Positions 12,684 to 20,077 of a stretch of 31,770 bases of DNA are shown piece by piece. Origin of the DNA: a virus; the IMG/VR virus record IMGVR_UViG_3300035070_000558, positions 1 to 31,770 of that record, one strand, 5' to 3'. The notes under the pieces are model-generated. The model did not search any database. It worked only from the letters and a program-made list of their open reading frames with translations, and had not been told where the DNA came from. The stretch's first letter is position 1. Every line of letters starts with the position of its first letter. A program made the translations under genes and the position numbers.

Positions 12684-13354
12684 GTCATTGGGTTAGATAT
12701 GGTACTGAAGAACCTTTCGTACCTAACCTAGATAAGTTTGGGTTTGTTTATCTTATAACGAATACTAAAACTACTAAAGCATATGTAGGTTGTAAACAAT
12801 ATTTTTCTATGGGTAAGAAAAAAAGAAAACATAAATGGGAAATATATACAGGATCATCTAAATATTTAAATGCAGATATAGAAAAGATAGGTAAAAAATA
12901 TTTTACTTTTGAAGTTATAGCAGAGTATAAAAACAAAAGAAGTTTGCGATACTATGAAGCATACTATCAAATGAAATGGGATGTTTTAACTTCTACTATA
13001 GAAGGTAGTGATGAACCTGCTTACTATAATTCATATGTAGGTGGTAAGTGGTATAGACCTATTGAGAGTTATAAAGATCCTGAGTATAGGAAAAAAATGA
13101 GTGAAAATAGCATAGGAGATAAAAGTTCTTCTGCTTTAGGTCCAGTTGAGGTAGAGTTTGTAAATGGTACAGTTCTTACTGTTCCTAATTTATCTCGTTG
13201 GGCAATGGATCATGTTAATAAATATGATTGGGCAAATTTATTACATATGATCAAAGGATATAAAATAAACTATGGTAAAAAAGTAAAAATGAATAGACAT
13301 AAAGATATAATTGGTGTAAGATTAATAGGAAAGGAGGAAAATAAATGTCAGTAA
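12677..13354 (+). CDS. GIY-YIG family endonuclease, probably homing-type
   Basis: The N-terminal domain has the GIY-YIG pattern in variant form: FGFVYLITNTKTTKAYVGCK (near 20-39), then IYTGSSKYLNADIEKIGKKYF, then LRYYEAYYQM with the expected glutamate. The middle YKDPEYRKKMSE resembles a NUMOD-type DNA-binding module. The C-terminal third likely reads DNA. This architecture is typical of free-standing phage homing endonucleases (Seg type). It sits between exonuclease and small genes and may be a mobile insertion. It overlaps its neighbours by seven and ten bases and shows no flanking repeat. It could instead be a resident nuclease. Confidence 0.8.
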   Translation: MVSHWVRYGTEEPFVPNLDKFGFVYLITNTKTTKAYVGCKQYFSMGKKKRKHKWEIYTGSSKYLNADIEKIGKKYFTFEVIAEYKNKRSLRYYEAYYQMKWDVLTSTIEGSDEPAYYNSYVGGKWYRPIESYKDPEYRKKMSENSIGDKSSSALGPVEVEFVNGTVLTVPNLSRWAMDHVNKYDWANLLHMIKGYKINYGKKVKMNRHKDIIGVRLIGKEENKCQ

Positions 13355-13572
13355 AGGAAGCAATGTACAACACAGCACTAGCTGAGTTTCATTCTCAAAG
13401 AGATAAAGCTATAGCTACTGCACGTATATACTTGGAACATCCTGTTGGTATAGGAGAACATCCCCAAGTTATTGATGAATTTATTAAACAAATTAAACTA
13501 GCTGCTGAAGCAGAAGAAGCTGCGTCTATGTTAGTTGATACATTTAGAGATGAAATAACTCAAGAAGACTAA
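13345..13572 (+). CDS. Small helical phage protein (75 aa)
   Basis: The start has AAAGGAGG seven bases upstream, the strongest ribosome-binding site in the window. The protein is helical and alanine-rich, with LEHPVGIGEHPQVIDEFIKQ in the centre and an acidic end. I do not recognise a named family. Its strong translation signal and place between nucleases and RNR suggest an abundant accessory of DNA metabolism, which is inference. Confidence 0.65.
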   Translation: MSVKEAMYNTALAEFHSQRDKAIATARIYLEHPVGIGEHPQVIDEFIKQIKLAAEAEEAASMLVDTFRDEITQED

Positions 13573-13907
13573 TGAATGAAGAGTACATTGAGATACTAAC
13601 AGAGATAAAGGAACGTGAGAACAGTAGTCCTGAACGCATGTTATTTTTATCTGTTATATTTCAAGCATTGTTAGATGCAACAAAAGAAAAGACTACAGTA
13701 GAATCACCACGTACAAGTGTTGAAAGAGCTAATGCTCGTGCATGGTTCTTCTGTAGTGTAGGTGTAACATGTGATAACTTTGAGTATGTCTGTGAGAATG
13801 CAGGTATGGATGCACAGTATACAAGAAGCTTCGCAATAAAGGTAATTAATTCAAAGGAGATAAAATATGTCAGACAAAGGATCAGAAGAGTGCTTGATAA
13901 ATCCTGA
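13572..13907 (+). CDS. Conserved phage protein, helix-turn-helix-like (111 aa)
   Basis: The motif ERMLFLSVIFQALLDATKEK (near 21-40) is followed by RANARAWFFCSVGV, then FEYVCENAGMDAQYTRSFAIKVI near 77-99. That last segment has the shape of a helix-turn-helix (helix, AG turn, recognition helix), as in some small terminase or regulator proteins. The family is common in marine phage genomes to my memory, but I know no experimental function. The start overlaps the previous stop (TAATG). Confidence 0.65.
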   Translation: MNEEYIEILTEIKERENSSPERMLFLSVIFQALLDATKEKTTVESPRTSVERANARAWFFCSVGVTCDNFEYVCENAGMDAQYTRSFAIKVINSKEIKYVRQRIRRVLDKS

Positions 13908-14217
13908 AGAAGATAGAGGATGGTCAAGAGAAAGTCACGAACAGTATATGGCTAGACGTAGTGCAGAAGAAAGTTTAATTAATAAAGAAAGGTTTAATAA
14001 AACTAAACCTAGTGATAAACAAATAGGTGGTAATCATTATAAAGACTGTGCTATACAACCTGTAGATTATATTGTTAAAAATAATCTTGACTTCTTAGAG
14101 GGTAATGTGGTAAAATATATAACTCGTCACAAAACAAAGAATGGCATAGAAGATATTAGAAAAGTAATACACTATGCAGAGTTAATATTAGAAAAGAAGT
14201 ATGGAAAGGAAAAATAA
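13867..14217 (+). CDS. DUF3310 protein, nucleotide-kinase-associated
   Basis: Residues about 50-112 match DUF3310: QIGGNHYKDCAIQPVDYIVK, then FLEGNVVKYITRHKTKNGIE and DIRKVIHYAELILEKK. This domain is found in phage proteins linked to nucleotide metabolism, including T7 gp1.7-type nucleotide kinase. The first 48 residues are polar and charged. It ends one base before the RNR start, consistent with a shared role in dNTP supply. The start has AAAGGAG upstream and overlaps the previous gene by 41 bases. Confidence 0.8.
   Translation: MSDKGSEECLINPEEDRGWSRESHEQYMARRSAEESLINKERFNKTKPSDKQIGGNHYKDCAIQPVDYIVKNNLDFLEGNVVKYITRHKTKNGIEDIRKVIHYAELILEKKYGKEK
14087..14116 (+). promoter_or_regulatory. Candidate promoter before RNR
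   Basis: TTGACT (14087-14092), 18-bp spacer, TAAAAT (14111-14116). Located in the DUF3310 gene about 100 bases before the RNR start. Moderate support. Confidence 0.35.
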
Positions 14218-16152
14218 ATGGCATCATTAATGGGAAGTAATTATTTACCTACAGAGTATCAATCATTTATACATATGTCTAGGTATTCAAGATGGTTAGA
14301 AGACGAAGGTAGAAGAGAGAGTTGGAGTGAAACTGTAAATAGACTTATATCTTTCTTTAAAAAACATATTGATAATAATTATGATGGAGTAATTAAAAAG
14401 AAAGAATGGAATGATTTAGAAGAAGCTATACTTTCTTTACAAGTTATGCCTTCTATGAGAGCATTAATGACATCAGGTGATGCATTAGATAGAGAGAATG
14501 TTGCAGGTTATAACTGTTCTTATATTCCTATTGATAGTCCAAGAGCATTTGATGAAGTCTTATATATACTTATGAATGGTACAGGTGTAGGTTTCTCTGT
14601 TGAAAGACAGTATGCTGACAAGTTACCTACTGTTCCTGATGTAGATTTTGAACATACAGAAGATGTAGTATCTGTTGTTGATTCTAAAGAAGGTTGGGCA
14701 AAAGCATTTAGAGATTTAATATCTTATCTTTACACAGGTAGAGTTCCTAAGATAGATGTAAATAAAGTTAGACCTGCAGGTAAAAGATTAAAAACATTTG
14801 GAGGTAGAGCTAGTGGACCTCAACCTCTTGTAGATTTATTTGACTTTACTATTCTTAAATTTAAAGGTGCAAGAGGTAGAAAGCTTTCCTCTATGGAATG
14901 CCATGACATTGTATGTAAGACAGGTGAGGTTGTAGTTGTAGGTGGTGTACGTAGATCAGCACTTATATCTTTATCTAACTTATCTGATCAAAGAATACGT
15001 GGTGCTAAAATGGGTGAATGGTGGAATGAAAATCCACAAAGAGCATTAGCTAATAACTCTGTAGCTTACACAGAGAAACCAGATCCAGGTATCTTTATGA
15101 AAGAATGGTTATCATTATATGAAAGTAAATCAGGTGAGAGAGGTATGTTCAATAGAGCATCAGCTCAAGCTAAAGCTGCTGAGAATGGTAGACGTAATTC
15201 TGATTGGGACTTTGGTACTAATCCTTGTAGTGAAATTATTCTTAGACCTAATCAGTTCTGTAACTTAACTGAAGTTGTATGTCGTTCTACTGATACTATG
15301 ACTACACTAGTAAAGAAAGTTAAGCTTGCTACTATACTAGGTACAATACAATCTACCTTTACAAACTTTGGTTATCTTCGTAAGAGATGGCAGAACAATA
15401 CAGAAGAAGAAAGATTACTTGGTGTATCTCTGACAGGTATCATGGATTGTGTTGAGCTAAATACTATTGATGGACTTGCACCTAGATTAGAAACATTAAA
15501 GAAACATGCAGTAGATACTAACAAAGCTTTAGCAGATAAGTTAGGCATACCACAATCAACAGCTATCACTTGTGTTAAACCTTCAGGTACTGTAAGTCAG
15601 TTAGTAGATAGTGCTAGTGGTATACATGCTAGACATAATCCTTATTACATTAGAACAGTAAGAGGTGATAACAAAGATCCATTGACTGAGTTTATGAAAG
15701 CATCTGGTATACCTAATGAACCTGATGTAATGAAACCAGAACATACAACTGTGTTCTCTTTTCCTATGATGTCACCTAAAGGTTCAGTATGCAGAACAGA
15801 CATGACTGCTATTGAACAATTAGAGATCTGGAAAGTTTATGCACAGTCTTGGTGTGAACATAAACCTTCTGTAACTATAAGTGTTAAGGAAGAAGAGTGG
15901 GTTCCTGTTGGTGCATGGTGTTGGGAAAACTTTGAGTATCTAAGTGGTGTATCTTTCTTACCTTTCTCTGATCATACATATCAACAAGCACCTTATCAAG
16001 ATATAGATGAGAAGACTTATAAGAAGTTAGCTAAAGCTATGCCAACTAATATTGATTGGAATAAACTACAAGACTTTGAGAAAGAAGATAACACGAAAGG
16101 ATCACAAGAACTTGCCTGTACTGCAGGTGTATGTGAGTTGGTGGATATATAA
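14218..16152 (+). CDS. nrdJ: Class II (B12-dependent) ribonucleotide reductase
   Basis: The enzyme reduces ribonucleoside triphosphates to deoxy forms using adenosylcobalamin, giving the phage dNTPs. The sequence is a single-chain class II type of 644 residues. The redox cysteine is in NCSY (C100). The active-site loop NPCSEI gives N335, C337 and E339, the usual Asn, thiyl-Cys and Glu. The redox-shuttle pair is in the C-terminal tail CTAGVC (C634, C639). VGFSVE, GVRRSALI and KPSGTVSQ also match the family. No metal-radical class I subunit lies nearby. A GAAAGGAAAA site precedes the ATG. The host must have or take up B12, since no B12 synthesis gene or riboswitch is visible. Confidence 0.93.
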   Translation: MASLMGSNYLPTEYQSFIHMSRYSRWLEDEGRRESWSETVNRLISFFKKHIDNNYDGVIKKKEWNDLEEAILSLQVMPSMRALMTSGDALDRENVAGYNCSYIPIDSPRAFDEVLYILMNGTGVGFSVERQYADKLPTVPDVDFEHTEDVVSVVDSKEGWAKAFRDLISYLYTGRVPKIDVNKVRPAGKRLKTFGGRASGPQPLVDLFDFTILKFKGARGRKLSSMECHDIVCKTGEVVVVGGVRRSALISLSNLSDQRIRGAKMGEWWNENPQRALANNSVAYTEKPDPGIFMKEWLSLYESKSGERGMFNRASAQAKAAENGRRNSDWDFGTNPCSEIILRPNQFCNLTEVVCRSTDTMTTLVKKVKLATILGTIQSTFTNFGYLRKRWQNNTEEERLLGVSLTGIMDCVELNTIDGLAPRLETLKKHAVDTNKALADKLGIPQSTAITCVKPSGTVSQLVDSASGIHARHNPYYIRTVRGDNKDPLTEFMKASGIPNEPDVMKPEHTTVFSFPMMSPKGSVCRTDMTAIEQLEIWKVYAQSWCEHKPSVTISVKEEEWVPVGAWCWENFEYLSGVSFLPFSDHTYQQAPYQDIDEKTYKKLAKAMPTNIDWNKLQDFEKEDNTKGSQELACTAGVCELVDI

Positions 16153-16436
16153 TTAGTTCACCTTGTGTTGGTGTATGTACACTAGAAAATGAAGTTTGTA
16201 TTGGTTGTTTTAGAACAAGTAAACAAATAGCTGAATGGGCATTTTATAATGATGAAGAAAGAGAAAAGATAGTGAAAGAAAGTAAACCAGTATTTTCAAC
16301 AGCAGATGCAGAGTTGATAAGAGATTTAATATTATTTACTTTGAAGACGCAAGATGATTTTGCTATACCATCTGAAAAGAAGAAACAGTTAGAAGCATTG
16401 TTTCATAGATTAGGTAGGTTCAAAAAAAGTTCTTGA
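16152..16436 (+). CDS. DUF1289 small cysteine protein without a standard start codon
   Basis: Directly after the RNR stop, in another frame, an open frame encodes about 94 residues whose first part is an unmistakable DUF1289 signature: SSPCVGVCTL, then CIGCFRTSKQIAEW. Four cysteines (C-x3-C, C-x2-C) suggest metal binding. The frame opens after a TGA at 16134 and contains no ATG, GTG or TTG before the motif. ATT at 16152 (overlapping the RNR TAA, with GGTGG about seven bases upstream) or ATA at 16149 are the only likely starts. Otherwise it would need a ribosomal frameshift from RNR. The stop overlaps the Hsp20 promoter. Coding status is well supported by the motif; the start is not. Confidence 0.75.
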   Translation: MSSPCVGVCTLENEVCIGCFRTSKQIAEWAFYNDEEREKIVKESKPVFSTADAELIRDLILFTLKTQDDFAIPSEKKKQLEALFHRLGRFKKSS

Positions 16437-16461
16437 CATTTTTTGTAAACTATGTCATAAT
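16433..16461 (+). promoter_or_regulatory. Strong extended -10 promoter for Hsp20
   Basis: TTGACA (16433-16438), 17 bp, CATAAT (16456-16461) with TG one base before the -10. The -10 region TATGTCATAATT is identical to that of the SSB promoter. The expected transcript start is near 16468, at the foot of the first leader hairpin. Confidence 0.75.
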
Positions 16462-16468
16462 TACATTA

Positions 16469-16511
16469 TAGAATGCCATAATGGGTTCTATTAATCGCTT
16501 AATGAAAGGAT
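16469..16511 (+). promoter_or_regulatory. ROSE-like RNA thermometer in the Hsp20 leader
   Basis: Two hairpins fill the short leader. The first (16469-16490) has TAGAA/TTCTA at its base and CCA/TGG above. The second sequesters the ribosome-binding site: ATC-G-CTT (16494-16500) pairs with AAGGAT (16506-16511) around the loop AATGA, leaving G16497 as a bulge opposite the Shine-Dalgarno. Proteobacterial ROSE elements place a U(U/C)GCU motif with such a G opposite AGGA before small heat-shock genes. The motif UCGCU, the gene type and the location all match. Heat opening is inferred, not shown. Confidence 0.6.
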
Positions 16512-16516
16512 AAAAA

Positions 16517-16933
16517 ATGAGTGTATTTCATAATATAAATAGATATGCTATAGGGTTTGATCATTTGATGGATCACTTAGTATCTCTACACAGCAACAAT
16601 AACTTAACTACTAACGAATATCCACCTTATGATATTATAAAGGAAGGAGAAAGTAATTATAAAATAGAACTTGCTGTTGCAGGTTTTAAGAAAGACGAGT
16701 TAAGTATACAATTAAAAGACAACACCTTAACTATAAAAGGTGAGTCTAACTCTAAAAATTCTAATGGAGATTATCTTCATAAGAATATAGCACGAAGATC
16801 TTTCTCTAAAGATTTTACTCTTGCAGAGAATATAGAGGTTGGAGATGCTGAGTTTGAGGATGGTGTATTGGGTGTTAGTTTAACACATAACATACCTGAA
16901 GAACAAAGACCAAAAGAAATATCAATACACTAA
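16517..16933 (+). CDS. Small heat-shock protein, IbpA-type (Hsp20)
   Basis: This ATP-independent chaperone binds unfolding proteins and keeps them soluble. The alpha-crystallin domain spans about residues 38-135: YPPYDI, YKIELAVAGFKKDELSI, LTIKGES, YLHKNIARRSFSKDFTLAENIEV and DGVLGVSLTHNIPE. At 138 residues it has the usual IbpA length, and the pattern resembles proteobacterial IbpA. It has its own strong promoter and a ROSE-like leader, so it is likely heat- and infection-controlled. Hsp20 genes occur in several marine phages, where a role in virion assembly is often proposed. A hairpin follows the stop. Confidence 0.92.
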   Translation: MSVFHNINRYAIGFDHLMDHLVSLHSNNNLTTNEYPPYDIIKEGESNYKIELAVAGFKKDELSIQLKDNTLTIKGESNSKNSNGDYLHKNIARRSFSKDFTLAENIEVGDAEFEDGVLGVSLTHNIPEEQRPKEISIH

Positions 16934-16942
16934 CCTAAGAGT

Positions 16943-16975
16943 GAGGGAGTGTTTTATATTTCCTTTCACTCCCTC
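16943..16975 (+). terminator. Terminator hairpin after Hsp20
   Basis: GAGGGAGTG (16943-16951) is an exact complement of CACTCCCTC (16967-16975), a GC-rich 9-bp stem unusual in this AT-rich DNA. A T-rich loop lies between, but the tail after the stem (ATAACATGG) is not T-rich, so it may be a stabilising 3' hairpin instead. Confidence 0.5.
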
Positions 16976-16991
16976 ATAACATGGAGATAAA

Positions 16992-17759
16992 ATGAATACA
17001 GTTTACATAGGATATGATCCAAAAGAAGATACAGCATACGAAGTTTTAAAGTTTACTATAGAAAGAATATCAGGTAAGAACATACGTATCGTACCATTAA
17101 AGAGAGATATACTAGAACACATGGGTATATATACACGTAAGTCTGAGTTAATACATGGTCAACCATATGATGTTATAGATGGTAAACCTTTCTCTACAGA
17201 GTTTAGTTTCAGTAGATTCTTAGTACCTGCTTTAAATATGTATCAAGGTAAAGCTTTGTTTATGGATTCAGATATGTATTTACGTGCAGATGTTAATGAA
17301 CTATTTGATTTATGTGATATGGATTACTATCCTGTATATTGTGTTCATCATAAATATGAACCAGAAAAAACTACAAAGATGGATGGTAAAGAACAACATC
17401 CTTATCGTAGAAAGAACTGGTCAAGTCTTATGATGTTTAATTGTGAACATCAATTAAATAAACAGCTTACTCCTGAAGTAGTTAATACACAAACAGGTAG
17501 ATGGTTACATGGATTTGGTTGGTTGCCTGATAAAGAAGCAGACATAGGTAGAATACCTGAAGAATGGAATTGGTTAGATGGTCATTCACCAGAAGATATG
17601 GATGCAAAGAATGTACACTTTACAACAGGTGGTCCTTGGTTTAAAGATTGGAAACCAAGAGGACCAATAGAAGGTAAGTATGCAGTTGAATGGTGTAGTG
17701 ATGCTGATTGGTTGAAGATGAAAGGTATTATTGAATTTGATAGGGATTATATGATATGA
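16992..17759 (+). CDS. Glycosyltransferase, GT-A fold, GT8-like
   Basis: The protein likely transfers a sugar from a nucleotide sugar. It begins VYIGYDPKEDTAYEVLKFTI, as in GT8-like phage enzymes. It has FSFSRFLVPALNMYQGKALF followed by the metal-binding DSD (near 93-95), then WSSLMMFNC and a late HFTTGGPWF that fits the second metal histidine. The length of 255 residues fits a single catalytic domain without membrane segments. GGAGATAAA precedes the ATG. It overlaps the next gene by four bases, so the two probably modify the same glycan or virion protein. The acceptor is unknown. Confidence 0.85.
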   Translation: MNTVYIGYDPKEDTAYEVLKFTIERISGKNIRIVPLKRDILEHMGIYTRKSELIHGQPYDVIDGKPFSTEFSFSRFLVPALNMYQGKALFMDSDMYLRADVNELFDLCDMDYYPVYCVHHKYEPEKTTKMDGKEQHPYRRKNWSSLMMFNCEHQLNKQLTPEVVNTQTGRWLHGFGWLPDKEADIGRIPEEWNWLDGHSPEDMDAKNVHFTTGGPWFKDWKPRGPIEGKYAVEWCSDADWLKMKGIIEFDRDYMI

Positions 17760-20077
17760 CAAAAATAAATTTTGTTACGTCTTTTAATGAGACTATATAT
17801 ACAGATGTGGGACATCATTTATTTAAATCTATCAAAAATAATTGGGAACCTTCTATAAATTTTACAGCTTATCACCATGACTTTGATCCTAAAAATTATT
17901 CTATAAAAGATATAAAGTTAAAATCTTTAGAAGATGTAGAAGAATACAGAGATTTTTTAAAAGTTAATCAAGAACATAATGGCACAGAGAATAATACTAT
18001 ACCTTATAATTGGCATCTTGATTCTCTTAGATGGTCACATAAAGTTTTTGCATTAACTGAAAAAGCTTTTGAATTAGCAGAAGAATCTAAAGATGCAGGT
18101 TGGTTGATATGGATTGATGCTGACTCTCTTGCATCTAAAAGATTAGTTGTTAATGATATACTAGGTATGCTACCTGAAGCTTGTGATATAGCTTACAGAG
18201 GTGTTAGACATTATCCAGATAAAACATTTTATCTTGATACTTCTTTCATAGCTTTTAATTTAAATAAAAGACCTGCTCTTGATTTACTTGGAGACTTACG
18301 TGGTGCTTATATATCAGGAGAACTTTTACAGTATAGAGAGTGGCATGACTCTTTCTTAATTGAAAGACTATTAAATATTTATAAAGCTCATGGTATGAAG
18401 ATACAAGATCTTCCACAAATTAATGATTACATTACTCACTTTGAAGGTATAGATAATATAAAGAACCTAGCTATTAGGGATGATCAAGGTAATAGATTAG
18501 TAGCTTTATCAGAAGATACAGTATCTCAAGATATTGTACCTAACAGATATAAACAATTAGCTGATGTTATAAGAGAGTACAAACCTAAATCTATTATAGA
18601 AGTAGGTACTTGGAATGGTGGTCGTGCTATTGAGATGGCTCTTGCTGCATTTGAAAATCAAGATGAAATATTATATAGAGGTTTTGATTTATTTGAAGAT
18701 GGTACACCTGAAACAGATGCTGAAGAATTTAATTTGAAAGCTCACAATACTAAGTCTGCAGTTATAAAAAGATTGCAAGAGTTTAGAAAGAAGATGATGG
18801 AGAAAAAGAAAGTCTTTACATTTGAGTTAGGTAAAGGTAACTCCAGAGATATACTAAAAGATTGTGATGATTTAAATGCTGACTTTGTTTTAATAGGTGG
18901 TGGTAATAGTATAGCTACTACTAAAAGTGATTATGATAATTTAAAACATAATCCTGTTGTTGTTATAGATAATTATTTTAGAGAAGATGAAAATAAAAAT
19001 AATGCACCAGAAAAATATCATGGTACAAATAAAATTGTAGAAAGTTTACCTAAAGGAAAGAAAGATGGTGTACGTAGATGGGTAATACCTTCACAAGATT
19101 TAGTACGTGGTGGTGGACATACACATTTAGTAGTTGTATTAAGTGATAAAAAACTTCCTGATCTACCTAAAAAATTATTAAACGTACCTATAGTTGTACA
19201 TCCTAGAGACTGTGTACCTAAAGATTTTATTAGAGATAATATTAAAAAGAATTTAAAACTTATTGATAAATGGTTAGGCAAGTTTCCTTTACATAATGGT
19301 AATGTTATTCTTGTATCAGGTGGTCCTTACTTAAATATTAATAAATTAAAAACACATATAAGAAACAATCCTGATAGTAAAATTGTATGTGTTAAACATT
19401 CTTATCCTAAACTTGTAGATAATGGTATACTACCTTGGGCATGTATTGTTCTTGATCCTAGACCTATTACAGGTGTAAGTACACATGGTGTAGTAAGAAA
19501 AGAATTATTTAAAAAGATAGAAAAGAAAACAAAGTTCTTTGTAGCATCTATGACTGATCCTTCTGTTACTGAATACTTAATAGATAAAGGTGCAGAGATA
19601 CATGGATGGCACGCATTTACAGAATCATTGCGTGATCCTGCAGAACAAAATAAAAAGATGGTTAATAATTCTGTTACTCTTAATCCTGATATAGGTATAC
19701 CTCAAGGAGCTACTCTTATTACAGGTGGTACGTGTGCTGCTATGCGAGCTCTAGGCATCATGCATACTATGGGATTTAGAAACTTTGATCTCTTTGGTTT
19801 TGATTCTTGTATGGAAGAACCTACTGAAGAACAAAAGAAAGAAACTACAGGTGCTGAAGATGAAGAACCTAAACCTAAATACTTTAAGGTAGGTGTAGGT
19901 GAGCAATACTTCTGGACTACTGGTGAGTTATTAGCTATGGCACAAGATTGTGAAAGAACTTTTAATGATCCACCTATGGAAATGAATTTAAATTTATATG
20001 GTGAAGATACTTTAGTTACTGCTCTATGGAATGTATCACCTAAAAAACCAACCTTTGAGGAAACATTTGATGGATAA
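17756..20077 (+). CDS. Three-domain glycan enzyme: GT, methyltransferase-like, DUF115
   Basis: This 773-residue protein joins three parts. Residues 1 to about 245 look like a glycosyltransferase (VTSFNETIYTDVGHHLF, then WLIWIDADSL as a DxD-type motif, then AYRGVRHYP and TSFIAFNL). Residues about 260-445 look like a class I SAM methyltransferase or related Rossmann domain (IIEVGTWNGGRAIEMALAA near 280, with later ADFVLIGGGNS). Residues about 510-770 resemble DUF115/Maf proteins (NVILVSGGPYLNIN, KHSYPKLVDNGILPWACIVL, LITGGTCAAMRALG and FGFDS). DUF115/Maf proteins take part in flagellin glycosylation. The fusion suggests one enzyme that builds or modifies a surface sugar. The centre could be non-catalytic. 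Confidence 0.75.
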   Translation: MTKINFVTSFNETIYTDVGHHLFKSIKNNWEPSINFTAYHHDFDPKNYSIKDIKLKSLEDVEEYRDFLKVNQEHNGTENNTIPYNWHLDSLRWSHKVFALTEKAFELAEESKDAGWLIWIDADSLASKRLVVNDILGMLPEACDIAYRGVRHYPDKTFYLDTSFIAFNLNKRPALDLLGDLRGAYISGELLQYREWHDSFLIERLLNIYKAHGMKIQDLPQINDYITHFEGIDNIKNLAIRDDQGNRLVALSEDTVSQDIVPNRYKQLADVIREYKPKSIIEVGTWNGGRAIEMALAAFENQDEILYRGFDLFEDGTPETDAEEFNLKAHNTKSAVIKRLQEFRKKMMEKKKVFTFELGKGNSRDILKDCDDLNADFVLIGGGNSIATTKSDYDNLKHNPVVVIDNYFREDENKNNAPEKYHGTNKIVESLPKGKKDGVRRWVIPSQDLVRGGGHTHLVVVLSDKKLPDLPKKLLNVPIVVHPRDCVPKDFIRDNIKKNLKLIDKWLGKFPLHNGNVILVSGGPYLNINKLKTHIRNNPDSKIVCVKHSYPKLVDNGILPWACIVLDPRPITGVSTHGVVRKELFKKIEKKTKFFVASMTDPSVTEYLIDKGAEIHGWHAFTESLRDPAEQNKKMVNNSVTLNPDIGIPQGATLITGGTCAAMRALGIMHTMGFRNFDLFGFDSCMEEPTEEQKKETTGAEDEEPKPKYFKVGVGEQYFWTTGELLAMAQDCERTFNDPPMEMNLNLYGEDTLVTALWNVSPKKPTFEETFDG

